From NCBI GenBank assembly GCA_905205975.1, contig CAJLFQ010000008.1, forward strand, positions 1 through 50,874: DNA of 50,874 nucleotides. The letters are read 5' to 3'. Each line of letters begins with the position of its first letter. Positions within the stretch are counted from its first letter, which is position 1. This document shows, piece by piece, positions 25,403-34,493 of the stretch. Both the position numbers and the translations under genes were made by a program. This DNA is from an uncultured Eubacteriales bacterium (GTDB taxonomy: Bacteria > Bacillota > Clostridia > Oscillospirales > QAMX01). A model generated the notes under the pieces. It saw only the letters and a list, made by a program, of their open reading frames with translations. It made no database searches and was not told the DNA's origin.

Positions 25403-26740
25403 CTAACGCTTATCGTCTTCTGCAGGCGCCAGTTTGTGGCGCTTGAAATAGAAAATACTGCCGATGAGAAGCTGTCCAACGCCTTGAGCAAACAGCAGAA
25501 GGGGAACGCTTTCAAACGTTCTGCCAAACAGCGTCAACGTCCAGTTGCGCGTCATGGAAATAAACGACGTGGAGATCACCAGCCCGATCATGGCGCAGAC
25601 GTTGGTGACAATGGAATAAAAGACCTGATAGTTGGTCTGGTCTTCCGGCGGCATATTGATAAACGGCATATTCGCCCAAGCGAGATTCAAGCCGGCGCCG
25701 AGCAGGTGCTGCGTCATGCGGACAACCAGCATCAGCCAGATGTGGTTTCCGGGCGTGATAAACGCATAGAGCAGTGTCGTCGGGCAGTGCAGCATGGCGG
25801 TCACGCCGACGGTATAAAAATAGCCGTTTCTGCGGATATACCGACGCCAGCAAGGGGAGAAGAAGATCAGAAAAACCGCATAGGAGGCATCGATAAAATT
25901 GATAAACGTGTACGTCGCCCCGACATTTTGAAGCAGATAGTAGTAGATTGTCGACGAAGTAAAATAGGAATTCAGTGTCCAAAGGGCGATCAGCGCCATG
26001 GTGGATAGATATTTTTTATGCTGGAACGGCAGCGTAAAAACGTTTTTGAGTCTGATCGAGACTTCTTTTTGGGGATATGGATATTCTTTCGGCAGCGCCA
26101 CAATGACGACAGCGATCACAGCCAGAACGTAGCCGATGATGCGGAATGTATAGAGGATTGCGAGCTGATTGGACGATGCCTTGACTGCGTCTGCAATCAA
26201 ACTGGAGACCAGCAAAAGACTGGAGGAAATCGTTGTGCTGATAATCTGCTGATAGGAAAAATACTCTGTGCGGACATCATCCGGGATAAACTGCAGGTGC
26301 CAGATAACGGTTCCGCAGTCAGCCAGTGCAGAAAAAAGCTGTGCAACGAAAACGATAGCACCAAAACAAATAACTTTGACTGCTTTGTCAGTGACAATAG
26401 AAGGCAGCAGCGTAATGCCGAGAATCGAGATGGTGTAGCTCAAAAAGCGGGAACTCACAATCAGCCAGCGGCGTTTTGGAAAGCGTTCCAGAATCAGCGG
26501 CGCAAAAATGGAGAAAAGGTTTGCGAGCAGCGGCAGGAAGCTGATGATGCCGAGATCGACGATATCGATGTCGTTGGCGGCTAAAAAGCCGGTATAGAAC
26601 ACGCCGCCGGTCAAAAACCCGCTGCATGCAGAAATCGTATTGTAGCCCAGCATGACGCAGCGCCCGCGCGCTCTGCTGCCGCCGAAGTTAAAAACGCGTC
26701 TGAATCCGGAGTGCCGGAAACGAGAGATGATTCGATTCAT
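25403..26740 (-). CDS. Major facilitator superfamily transporter
   Basis: A 445-residue membrane protein with about twelve hydrophobic segments in two halves. The loop after the second segment reads APLILERFPKRRWLI, which fits the MFS loop 2-3 pattern. No signature tells the substrate. The N-terminus is unusually basic (SRFRHSGFRRVFNFGGSRARGR). It follows the dCMP deaminase gene by 23 bases on the same strand and shares its promoter. A link to nucleotides is not supported by the protein itself; many related clostridial transporters are only annotated as MFS. Confidence 0.88.
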   Translation of the reverse strand: MNRIISRFRHSGFRRVFNFGGSRARGRCVMLGYNTISACSGFLTGGVFYTGFLAANDIDIVDLGIISFLPLLANLFSIFAPLILERFPKRRWLIVSSRFLSYTISILGITLLPSIVTDKAVKVICFGAIVFVAQLFSALADCGTVIWHLQFIPDDVRTEYFSYQQIISTTISSSLLLVSSLIADAVKASSNQLAILYTFRIIGYVLAVIAVVIVALPKEYPYPQKEVSIRLKNVFTLPFQHKKYLSTMALIALWTLNSYFTSSTIYYYLLQNVGATYTFINFIDASYAVFLIFFSPCWRRYIRRNGYFYTVGVTAMLHCPTTLLYAFITPGNHIWLMLVVRMTQHLLGAGLNLAWANMPFINMPPEDQTNYQVFYSIVTNVCAMIGLVISTSFISMTRNWTLTLFGRTFESVPLLLFAQGVGQLLIGSIFYFKRHKLAPAEDDKR

Positions 26741-26763
26741 GGCGTTACCCCTATCTTAGATGG

Positions 26764-27258
26764 TTACAGCGTTTCCGGACGGTAGGAAAGCGTCAGTTCC
26801 ATGTTGTGACAGTCAAGCTGCGTGAGCTTCACACCGGCGGAGTGCAGCATACGCTTGGAGGCGCATGTCGCGTCAGAGTGCGCATATTTATCAGAGAGGT
26901 AGATGACTTCGCGAATGCCGGTCTGAATGATCGCCTTGGCACATTCGTTGCAGGGGAAGAGCGAAACATAAATCCGCGAACCGGCCAGCGGACGGCCTGC
27001 GGCATTCAAAATGGCGTTCAGCTCGGCGTGAACAACATACGGATATTTGGTATCGTTGGCGGCGCCTTCACGCGCCCAAGGATATTCATCGTCGGAACAG
27101 CCCTTCGGGAATCCGTTGTATCCGGTCGAAATAATGATGTTTTGATCGCTGACAATACAGGCGCCGACCTGTGAATTTGGATCTTTGCTGCGCTTGGCAG
27201 CCAGCAGGGCAACGCCCATAAAATACTCGTCCCACGAAAGATAATCTGCACGTTTCAT
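26764..27258 (-). CDS. comEB: dCMP deaminase family protein (deoxycytidylate deaminase)
   Basis: A 164-residue zinc-dependent cytidine/deoxycytidylate deaminase family enzyme. The zinc and catalytic motif VVHAELNAI (His, Glu) and the PCNEC pair of cysteines are intact. The CSDDEYPWARE segment and the length fit dCMP deaminases, which make dUMP for thymidylate synthesis. The ATG at 27258 follows GAGG by 6 bases; a longer frame to 27291 is less likely. A good promoter lies at 27312-27340 and the MFS gene follows. Confidence 0.93.
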   Translation of the reverse strand: MKRADYLSWDEYFMGVALLAAKRSKDPNSQVGACIVSDQNIIISTGYNGFPKGCSDDEYPWAREGAANDTKYPYVVHAELNAILNAAGRPLAGSRIYVSLFPCNECAKAIIQTGIREVIYLSDKYAHSDATCASKRMLHSAGVKLTQLDCHNMELTLSYRPETL

Positions 27259-27311
27259 TGTAAACCTCATATCTGTCCTGATGGATTTCATGCAGGGATA
27301 AAATCGATTCT

Positions 27312-27340
27312 ATTATATCATGCCGCTTTGAAAATGTAAA
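27312..27340 (-). promoter_or_regulatory. Sigma-A promoter of the dCMP deaminase/MFS unit
   Basis: On the minus strand TTTACA (27340-27335), a 17-base spacer and TATAAT (27317-27312). Confidence 0.78.
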
Positions 27341-27486
27341 GCAGAAAATAGCGCTCAAACAGCGGGCAGTGCCAGATCAAAACGCGGGCCGCGCAGGATG
27401 ACAGACGGCGTGAAAATAACAACATTTCAATGGGACGGAATCTCGCATTTCAGACAAAATAACAAGAACAATGAACCTCTGACCAC
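27341..27486. other. Spacer between divergent deaminase and pilus promoters
   Basis: Part of a 361-base region (27259-27619) without genes. It separates the deaminase promoter (minus) from the pilus-locus promoter (plus). I saw no hairpin, repeat or open frame with a ribosome-binding site in it. Confidence 0.6.
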
Positions 27487-27515
27487 TTGACAGTATCAAT
27501 GATTTGTACTATAAT
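27487..27515 (+). promoter_or_regulatory. Sigma-A promoter of the pilus locus
   Basis: TTGACA (27487-27492), a 17-base spacer and TATAAT (27510-27515), a perfect consensus. The leader is about 98 bases. It is the only clear promoter I see for the seven genes up to 36194. Confidence 0.88.
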
Positions 27516-27619
27516 ATTACGTGGACAAGTGGGAATGGGCCGGTTCATCTCGGAAGCGGCTGCAAGCCTTCCGAAGTCCCTTGACGCATTGAACTTTTCT
27601 GGCGCATTGGAGGTTTCGT

Positions 27620-28093
27620 ATGACTGACCGGGAGCTGAAACATCTGAATCGGGCGGAGCTGGTCGATATCATCTTTGAACAGCAGAAACGCTTAGAGGCG
27701 CTTCAGCAGCATGCCGAACAGCTTGAGGCTTCATTGCAGGACCGCTCCATCCGTCTTGCCTCTGCTGGTTCCATTGCAGAAGCTGCATTGAGCCTGAACG
27801 ACGTCTTTTCCACAGCGCAGGCTGCCGCAGAGCAGTACCTGTCTGCCGTGCAGGCCATGGCATCGGAATGTGATCAGAAAATCGAAGCCGCAGAAGCCAA
27901 GGCGCAGGCAATCTTGGACGAGGCGAATCAAAAGGCTGAGGTATGCAGACGCCAAGCCGAACTTGAGGCGCGTCAAACCGTTGAGGCAGCCAATGCAGAA
28001 GCCGAAAAAGCATGGATTGTTTTCCAAGAGAAGTCCGATGAACTGATTCGCCTGCACAATGAGCTGAACGCCTTGAAGACAAGGATGCAGTGA
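27620..28093 (+). CDS. Coiled-coil protein of the pilus locus, function unknown
   Basis: A 157-residue acidic protein without signal peptide or membrane segment. The start is RELKHLNRAELVDIIFEQQK, then two long helical, Ala/Glu/Gln-rich stretches (about residues 20-45 and 85-155) with heptad-like spacing. Between them lies GSIAEAALSLNDVFSTAQAA. The arrangement recalls DivIVA-like or polar scaffold proteins, but I see no definite family match. It is the first gene of the pilus operon and lies 3 bases before the signal peptidase gene, so the two are probably coupled. It may help position the secretion/assembly machinery; that is inference. Confidence 0.85.
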   Translation: MTDRELKHLNRAELVDIIFEQQKRLEALQQHAEQLEASLQDRSIRLASAGSIAEAALSLNDVFSTAQAAAEQYLSAVQAMASECDQKIEAAEAKAQAILDEANQKAEVCRRQAELEARQTVEAANAEAEKAWIVFQEKSDELIRLHNELNALKTRMQ

Positions 28094-28096
28094 ACC

Positions 28097-28687
28097 ATGA
28101 GCAAACGGAAAAAACGCCCGGTTGATTTGCCCAGCATGGAACAAATCATTCGTGAACGCGAGCGCCTCCGATATCGCCGTCGTTACAGCCGAACGCTGAA
28201 AAGCACGGTTGCTGTGCTGGTGGTGGTTGCGGCGGCCGCCGTCCTGGTTGCGACGCTTTGGATGCCGGTTCTGCGCATCTACGGTACATCGATGTCACCG
28301 ACGCTGACAGACGGTCAGATTGTTGTAACCCTCAAAGGATCCAAATTTGAACCCGGCGAGCTGGTTGCATTTTACTACGGCAACAAGCTTCTCATCAAAC
28401 GTGTGATTGCGGGTCCCGCCGATTGGGTCGATTTGGATGAATCGGGCAGCGTCTTTGTGAACGGCGATCTGCTGGATGAACCTTATTTGACTGCGAAAGC
28501 CTTCGGTGAAACCAACATTGAACTGCCGTATCAGGTTCCGGACGGCCGGTATTTTGTCATGGGAGACAACCGTGCGACCTCGGTCGACTCCCGGACGACG
28601 GCGCTCGGTTGCGTAGCAGACGATCAAATCGTCGGGCGCGTCGTTTTCCGAATTTGGCCTTTTTCATCCTTTGGCGCCGTCAGGTGA
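28097..28687 (+). CDS. lepB: Signal peptidase I of the pilus locus
   Basis: A 196-residue type I signal peptidase that removes Sec signal peptides at the outer face of the membrane. After a very basic start (SKRKKRPVDLP and RERERLRYRRRYSR) one membrane segment (residues about 37-55) anchors it. The catalytic Ser65 lies in GTSMSPTL and Lys101 in LLIKRVIAG; MGDNRATSVDSR is the conserved box near the end. Pilus loci of Gram-positive bacteria often carry a dedicated signal peptidase needed for pilin maturation, and its position directly before the adhesin gene suggests the same here. Confidence 0.94.
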   Translation: MSKRKKRPVDLPSMEQIIRERERLRYRRRYSRTLKSTVAVLVVVAAAAVLVATLWMPVLRIYGTSMSPTLTDGQIVVTLKGSKFEPGELVAFYYGNKLLIKRVIAGPADWVDLDESGSVFVNGDLLDEPYLTAKAFGETNIELPYQVPDGRYFVMGDNRATSVDSRTTALGCVADDQIVGRVVFRIWPFSSFGAVR

Positions 28688-28808
28688 CAGCTGACTGACG
28701 CTTGTCCGCACCGCACACAGCGAATATCCCCATACGATTCAAACAATGTGTGAATCACGGCTCAAATCCTCTGTTTCCAATATGCATCTGTATGAAAGGG
28801 GTGAGCGC

Positions 28809-31800
28809 ATGAAGGAACAGAACAAGCAATCCGCATCCGAGCAGACTTTGCCCGGCAAATGGATCAAAGCCCACGGCAAAAGAAAACGCTGGCAAAAGGC
28901 AGTGCTGCTGCTTTCCTGTATTGTTGTCTTCTGTACGACATATGCGCTGATTCTGCCCGCCATCACAATGACGGAACCGCCGCTCTGCGGATTGCAGGAA
29001 CATACGCACGATGACGCGTGCTATGAAACCGCTCTCGTTTGTACACAGACCGCAGATGACGACTTAGATGCCGATTCTGAAGAAGAACCGCACCATCATA
29101 CGGAATCCTGCTTCGAAAAGCACCTCATCTGCACCTTGACAGAGCATGAGCATTCGGAAGCCTGCTATCAGGAACCCGCCGGCGAACAGACAACGCCAGT
29201 GGAAACAGAGCCGAATGCCGATATTGCCGAACCTTCTCAGCCGGCTGAAACAGCCTATGTGGCTGAACTTCATGCAGATGGCTCTCCAACCGTCTTTGCT
29301 GCCGGTGAAACCGTTTCCTTTGCGTTCAGCCTGAAAATCGCCGGATATGATGGAACGCCTGACGCACCAGAAACCCGTATCCGGGTTGAGTTTGTTCTGC
29401 CGGTTTCAGAGGCAGAAGCTGTTTTTGACCTTGAGGCCATGACTTGGCTCGACCGCACGCCGGGCTATGAACCCGCCGTCACCGCGGAAACCAGAACCTT
29501 CGGCGATGCAGAAACATCGTGTCAGGTTTTGTCCGGGTATATTTTGCAGACTGCTGAAGAGCCGTCTCTACCGGCGCCGGATTCGTTTGAAGCGGCTGTA
29601 TCTGTCTGCGTGCGGGAAATGGCAGCAGACGATCCGCTTACCGTTCAAATCAGCGCAGCCATGGCGCAGAACACTTGGATGGGTGAATGTGAAATCCATC
29701 ATACCGAAGAGCGGCTGACGGTTCTCTCGCAAACCTCCACCGCTGCGGCTGTTCTTTCTGAAGCAGAGCGTCAGGCGGTCTATGACCGCTTCAATGAAGA
29801 AGTTGAAGCACTGGAAGCGATCGGCGTCGCCAGTGAAGAAACCAAGGCGGCTGCCAACGACCTGTTGGCGCGTCTAGCGGAATCCATGGTGCAGAGGCAG
29901 CTGTCGGAAAGCGACTGCAAAGCCTTGGCGGACCGCATCGCACAGGTTCTCAGCGTGGATCCGGATTCCATTGCGGAACCCGGCGGCGGTTTGGCGTGGA
30001 TTGAATTCTGCCAAAGCGGCTGGTTTACCGAATACAGCGAAGCGGCAGCCGCCATTCTTGCCGGGCAGGCGGACGATTCTGATCCGTCTTCCATTCATGC
30101 GGCCTATGCGCCGTCCCCATCGAACGCCCCAGCAAATGATGCGGCACAGCCTTCCGGCGTCCAGATTGACGATCCCGGCGGCGAAGTTACCTCAGATGAC
30201 GGACAGGTTTCTGTCAGCAAAACGATTCAGGGGACAGATCTCGAAAACGTCTTTGACATCACCCTGCGCGTCCGGACATCCGAAAAGAATATTGAAGTCA
30301 TACGCGACCCGGATCTGGCAGTCGTCATTGTCTTGGACATTTCAAACACCATGACATATGCGTTCGGCAATACGACACGTTATCAGGCGGCGATGGCCGC
30401 TGCGGAACAGTTCCTCGATCAGTTTGCGGAAAGCAATGCGCTGGGCGTCAGCAAAGTTGGTTTTGTCGCCTTCAATACCAACGCGAAGAAAATCTTTGAC
30501 CTTCAATCCTGCTCCAATTCGGCGCAGGCGACTGTTCTCAAAAATACCATGCGCACGGAAACCGGCAAAGTCCTGAATTATGCCGACTCGCATGAACGTT
30601 TCACGAACATCGAGGGCGGCTTGAAGCTGGCAAACGACATGCTGAAAAATGCGTCCAACGCCAACAAATTCATTGTTTTTCTGAGCGACGGCTTTCCGAC
30701 AACCTATGTTTCATCTGGCTATAACGGCTACGATCCGTACTGCACAAGCGGTACGGAGGGACGCGACGGCGTCTTCTACGATTCTGTCACCAGAACCTAT
30801 TGCCTCTACGGGACGAGTTACAGCGATAAAGCTGCCATCCGCGCCCGCAAAATGGCAACAGCCATCAAACAATCCAGCGCAACGATCTTTTCCATCGGCG
30901 TTGACATCGGCGGTCAGACGGTGCAGCAGTATGTCGACCAAACAGCAGGAAAAAACTTTTCCGTTGTAGACCGTACCAGCACATCTTATGAAATCGGCAG
31001 CGCGACCAGTTCCGATGCCTATAAAAATTGGCTCAAAGAAAAAATCGGCTCCGGCTACTACTACGACAGCACCAACTCGGCGGGTTTGGCAAAAGCATTC
31101 AAAGATATTCTGGAGCAGATCAAAGCGCAGGTTGCAGAAAGCGCCAAAGCGGACTGGGTGGCAGAAGACCCGATTCCGACGATACTCAGCCAACAGGGGC
31201 ATATCGAGTTCATTGGTTTCTTCGACAAAGGCCATACGCTCCGAGGCGACCGCCTAACCGGTCAGGGCAGTGAAAACGCCGAAAACACAGCGGCATATCC
31301 AAACAGCGGCGATCTGATCAACTGGGACCTGAAACAGTCTGGTTACCGCAAAACCGTCAACGGCAGCGAAACGTCATACACCTATGAGCTCTGCTACCGC
31401 GTCCGCCTGCAAAACGAAGAGAACAACAGCGAAAATCCGTTTGTCGAAAACAAAATCTACCAGACAAATGGCGAAACCAAACTCCAGTACCGCACGATCG
31501 TCAGCGAAAACGGCACGGTAAATGTTTCACCGCCGAAAACCGTCATTTTTCCGATCCCATCGGTGCATGGTTATTTGGCAGACCTCTCCTTCGTTAAAAC
31601 AGATGCCGCCGGTCATCCGCTGTCCGGCGCCGTATTCACTCTGACGCATGATACCGCGCAGTGTTCCATCTGCCGCGGTGACGGTTCTGCCGTCAGCATC
31701 CCGCAGCAAACACAGACCTCCGGCACGGACGGCCTTGTGACGTTTACAAGGATTCCATCCGGTCATCAGTACCGACTGGAAGAGACATCCGTTCCGATTG

Positions 31801-32069
31801 GATACGCCCCCAGCGACGATACCTATACGGTCACAGTAGCGTATGACGTTTTGACCATTACCGTAACGTCGCCGGATGGGACATCAGAAGTCTGGCGCGG
31901 TGAAAGCGGTCACCGGATCGTCAACCGCACCTATTATGAGCTGCCGCAGACCGGCGGCCCCGGCATTCTCCCATATGTCACAGGCGGTATCCTGCTGATT
32001 GTTTTGTCAGCGGGCCTCCTGTTTCAGAAATACCGCAAACGCAGCCGGAAGGGGGCGTCATCCTCCTAA
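28809..32069 (+). CDS. VWA-domain LPXTG adhesin, probable pilus tip protein
   Basis: A 1086-residue surface protein. A membrane segment (VLLLSCIVVFCTTYALILPA, about residues 33-52) acts as signal or anchor. It is followed by two histidine/cysteine-rich modules (about residues 60-123, including EHTHDDACY and EHEHSEACY). A long acidic, helical region follows, then a von Willebrand A domain (about 494-770) with a MIDAS-like DISNT (Asp510, Ser512, Thr514) and LSDGFPT. A SpaA-like prealbumin domain (about 920-1030) precedes LPQTG (1045-1049), a hydrophobic segment and a basic tail, a full sortase sorting signal. VWA plus sorting signal at the head of a pilin operon is the classic layout of a tip adhesin. 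The ATG at 28809 has AAAGGGG upstream. Confidence 0.92.
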   Translation: MKEQNKQSASEQTLPGKWIKAHGKRKRWQKAVLLLSCIVVFCTTYALILPAITMTEPPLCGLQEHTHDDACYETALVCTQTADDDLDADSEEEPHHHTESCFEKHLICTLTEHEHSEACYQEPAGEQTTPVETEPNADIAEPSQPAETAYVAELHADGSPTVFAAGETVSFAFSLKIAGYDGTPDAPETRIRVEFVLPVSEAEAVFDLEAMTWLDRTPGYEPAVTAETRTFGDAETSCQVLSGYILQTAEEPSLPAPDSFEAAVSVCVREMAADDPLTVQISAAMAQNTWMGECEIHHTEERLTVLSQTSTAAAVLSEAERQAVYDRFNEEVEALEAIGVASEETKAAANDLLARLAESMVQRQLSESDCKALADRIAQVLSVDPDSIAEPGGGLAWIEFCQSGWFTEYSEAAAAILAGQADDSDPSSIHAAYAPSPSNAPANDAAQPSGVQIDDPGGEVTSDDGQVSVSKTIQGTDLENVFDITLRVRTSEKNIEVIRDPDLAVVIVLDISNTMTYAFGNTTRYQAAMAAAEQFLDQFAESNALGVSKVGFVAFNTNAKKIFDLQSCSNSAQATVLKNTMRTETGKVLNYADSHERFTNIEGGLKLANDMLKNASNANKFIVFLSDGFPTTYVSSGYNGYDPYCTSGTEGRDGVFYDSVTRTYCLYGTSYSDKAAIRARKMATAIKQSSATIFSIGVDIGGQTVQQYVDQTAGKNFSVVDRTSTSYEIGSATSSDAYKNWLKEKIGSGYYYDSTNSAGLAKAFKDILEQIKAQVAESAKADWVAEDPIPTILSQQGHIEFIGFFDKGHTLRGDRLTGQGSENAENTAAYPNSGDLINWDLKQSGYRKTVNGSETSYTYELCYRVRLQNEENNSENPFVENKIYQTNGETKLQYRTIVSENGTVNVSPPKTVIFPIPSVHGYLADLSFVKTDAAGHPLSGAVFTLTHDTAQCSICRGDGSAVSIPQQTQTSGTDGLVTFTRIPSGHQYRLEETSVPIGYAPSDDTYTVTVAYDVLTITVTSPDGTSEVWRGESGHRIVNRTYYELPQTGGPGILPYVTGGILLIVLSAGLLFQKYRKRSRKGASSS

Positions 32070-32122
32070 TGCGCTGCGGTACGATATCCCCTCAAAAAAC
32101 ATTTCAGAAAGGATCATTTCAG

Positions 32123-33562
32123 ATGAAGCACGCAAAATCGTTCCTCGCTCTGCTGCTCGCGCTCACCATGGCGCTGACGCTGAGCATCGCTGTTTTCGCT
32201 GACGGCGAAACAGGCACCATCACCATCGACAACGCAATCAACGGCCAGACATATACCATCTACCGTCTGCTCGACCTCGAAAGCTACAATGCACAGTCCG
32301 GCGCATACGCCTACAAAGCTGCCGCCAAGTGGAGCGCCTTTGTCGACAGCGCCGATGTCAAAGGCATTTACCTGAACGTTGATAAACAGGGCTATGTGAC
32401 TTGGGTTGCAGGCGCAGACGCAGCAGCGTTTGCAAAGCTTGCGCAGAAATATGCGGCTGACAATGCAATCGCCAATGAAGGCTCGCAGAAAGCGGCCGGT
32501 ACATCCGTGAAGTTTGAAAACCTCCAGCTCGGCTACTATCTCGTTGACAGCACGCTTGGTACGCTTTGCTCCCTCGATACGACAAAGCCGAACGTCACCA
32601 TCAAAGAAAAGAACGCCGAACCGACAAACGTGAAGACCGTCGAAGAAGATTCGACCGGCAGCTACGGCGCTGAAAACGATGCGGATATCGGCCAGACGGT
32701 CAACTTCAAGAGCACGATTACGGCGCAGACCGGTGCGGAAAACTATATCTTCCACGATAAAATGTCCGCCGGCCTGACGTTCGGCTCCGTCGATGGTATT
32801 ACGCTGAACGGCGCAGCGGTCGCCGCAGAAAACTATGAGGTCAAAACTTCAGGCCTGACCGACGACTGCACGTTTGAAGTCGTCTTCACGCAGGCTTTCT
32901 GCAACACGCTGAAAGAGAATGACAAAATCGTCATCTCCTACACGGCGACGCTCAACGACAAAGCCGTTGTCGGCCTCGAAGGCAACCCGAACGAAAGCAA
33001 AATCGAATACGGTGAATCCGGCAAAACAACAACCACGCCGCCGAGCACCACAAAGACGTATACGTGGGATCTGGAACTCCTCAAGTACGGCAACAATGAC
33101 GAAAGCAAAACGCTGGAAGGCGCACAGTTTGTCCTCCTGAATTCGAACGGGTCGAAGGTCGCACTTTTCACAGACGGCAAGCTGACCGGTTGGTCAGATC
33201 TTCCGGCTGACGGCAAGACATGGCCGGCAGAAGCGATCCTGACGTCAAACAAGGACGGCTTGATTCACGTCGAAGGTCTTGACGCGGATGCTTATTCTCT
33301 CCGCGAAGTCGTTGCACCGCGCGGGTTTAACGTCCTGCCAGGTGATGTCGCATTCACCATCACGGGCAAAACCAAGGCGGAAGACGGCGGCAAGGATACA
33401 TATACGACGACAACCGTCAAAGTGAACAACCAGTCCGGCGCAGAGCTGCCGTCCACCGGCGGCATGGGCACCACGATCTTCTATATCGTCGGCGGTCTGC
33501 TCGCAGTCGGCGCAGCGATCCTGCTTGTGACGAAAAAACGCATGAGCAAGTCCAAGAACTAA
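32123..33562 (+). CDS. Major pilin, isopeptide-forming LPXTG type (SpaA/FimA-like)
   Basis: A 479-residue pilin subunit. It has a clear Sec signal peptide (FLALLLALTMALTLSIAVFA). NVTIKEKN (157-164) sits where pilins carry the motif whose lysine joins subunits; Lys161 or Lys163 is the candidate. A central domain of the fimbrial D2 type (YIFHDKMSAGLTF) follows, then a Cna-B/SpaA-like domain with the E-box-like YSLREVVAPRGF (about 390-401). The sorting signal is LPSTG (442-446), a hydrophobic segment and KKRMSKSKN. The ATG at 32123 follows AAAGGA. A strong stem-loop follows the gene, suggesting it is the most abundant product of the operon. Confidence 0.94.
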   Translation: MKHAKSFLALLLALTMALTLSIAVFADGETGTITIDNAINGQTYTIYRLLDLESYNAQSGAYAYKAAAKWSAFVDSADVKGIYLNVDKQGYVTWVAGADAAAFAKLAQKYAADNAIANEGSQKAAGTSVKFENLQLGYYLVDSTLGTLCSLDTTKPNVTIKEKNAEPTNVKTVEEDSTGSYGAENDADIGQTVNFKSTITAQTGAENYIFHDKMSAGLTFGSVDGITLNGAAVAAENYEVKTSGLTDDCTFEVVFTQAFCNTLKENDKIVISYTATLNDKAVVGLEGNPNESKIEYGESGKTTTTPPSTTKTYTWDLELLKYGNNDESKTLEGAQFVLLNSNGSKVALFTDGKLTGWSDLPADGKTWPAEAILTSNKDGLIHVEGLDADAYSLREVVAPRGFNVLPGDVAFTITGKTKAEDGGKDTYTTTTVKVNNQSGAELPSTGGMGTTIFYIVGGLLAVGAAILLVTKKRMSKSKN

Positions 33563-33587
33563 ACGAATCCACGATTTTGAATGGAAT

Positions 33588-33633
33588 GCCGCGCTGCCGG
33601 CGCCGGAAACAAATCCGGCGCCGGTACAGCGGC
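33588..33633 (+). other. Intercistronic stem-loop after the major pilin gene
   Basis: CCGGCGCCGGA (33597-33607) pairs with TCCGGCGCCGG (33614-33624) around loop AACAAA, extended by GCCGC/GCGGC with small bulges. No T-run follows; the next sortase gene's AAGGAG site begins where the stem ends. It looks like an mRNA stabiliser or partial terminator favouring pilin over sortase. Confidence 0.65.
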
Positions 33634-33647
33634 AAGGAGAGACCCGC

Positions 33648-34493
33648 ATGAAGAACAAAATCACAACATGGATCCTTGTCCTTGCATTGCTTGCGGGTTT
33701 GTCCTTGCTCCTGTACCCGACCGTCAGCGATTATTGGAATTCTCTGCACGCCTCACAGGCGGTTGCCACATATGCAGAAGACGTCAAATCTATCGACAAA
33801 ACACAATACGATGAACTGCTCGCTGCGGCGCATTCATACAACGAAAGCCTGCATACGCGCACCAATGATTTTTACCTGACCGACGAACAGCAGGCGGCTT
33901 ATGACACACTTTTGAATATCGGCCAGACCGGCATTATGGGGTATATTGAAATCCCGGTCATCAAGCTTTCACTGCCGATCTATCACGGCACAAGCGACTC
34001 TGTGCTGCAAATTGCCGTCGGCCATCTCGACTGGACATCTTTGCCGGTTGGCGGCACAGGCACACATTGTGTTTTGTCCGGTCACAGAGGGCTCCCAAGC
34101 GCAAAACTGTTTACGAACCTTGACCAGATGAAAACGGGGGATACCTTCGTGATTCGCGTACTGGACGAGGTTTTGACGTATGAGGTCGATCAGATTCTGA
34201 TTGTCGAACCAAATAATACGTCTGCGCTGACGATTGAGGCGGGCAAAGACCTCTGCACGCTCGTCACCTGTACGCCCTACGGCATCAACTCGCACCGCTT
34301 GCTGATTCGCGGCCACCGCGTTGAAAACACGCCGGAGGCCAAAATGATTCGTGTTGTCGCGGATGCCATTCAAATTGAACCGCTCATTGTTGCACCGGTT
34401 GTCGCTGCACCAGTACTGCTCATCCTGTTTGTGATGCTCATGTTGCCGAAGCGAAAAAAACACATTGAAAAAGAAAAGGGGGACCGCTCATGA
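33648..34493 (+). CDS. Class C (pilus-polymerising) sortase
   Basis: A 281-residue sortase that should link pilin subunits through their sorting signals. The N-terminal membrane segment (TWILVLALLAGLSLLLYP) and the C-terminal one (VVAAPVLLILFVMLML) are typical of class C. The active site is His146 in LSGHRGLPSAKLF, Cys208 in LVTCTPYG and Arg217 in SHRLLIRGHR. PIYHGTSDSVLQIAVGHLDW matches the class closely. The lid region has TNDFYLTDE, lacking the usual DP(F/W/Y) tripeptide. It starts 85 bases after the pilin and overlaps the next gene by 4 bases. Confidence 0.95.
   Translation: MKNKITTWILVLALLAGLSLLLYPTVSDYWNSLHASQAVATYAEDVKSIDKTQYDELLAAAHSYNESLHTRTNDFYLTDEQQAAYDTLLNIGQTGIMGYIEIPVIKLSLPIYHGTSDSVLQIAVGHLDWTSLPVGGTGTHCVLSGHRGLPSAKLFTNLDQMKTGDTFVIRVLDEVLTYEVDQILIVEPNNTSALTIEAGKDLCTLVTCTPYGINSHRLLIRGHRVENTPEAKMIRVVADAIQIEPLIVAPVVAAPVLLILFVMLMLPKRKKHIEKEKGDRS

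Noticed and set aside
28736..28755. Inverted repeat GATTCA/TGAATC upstream of the tip adhesin
   Set aside because: Six-base arms with an 8-base gap are expected by chance in AT-rich leaders and no promoter is nearby.
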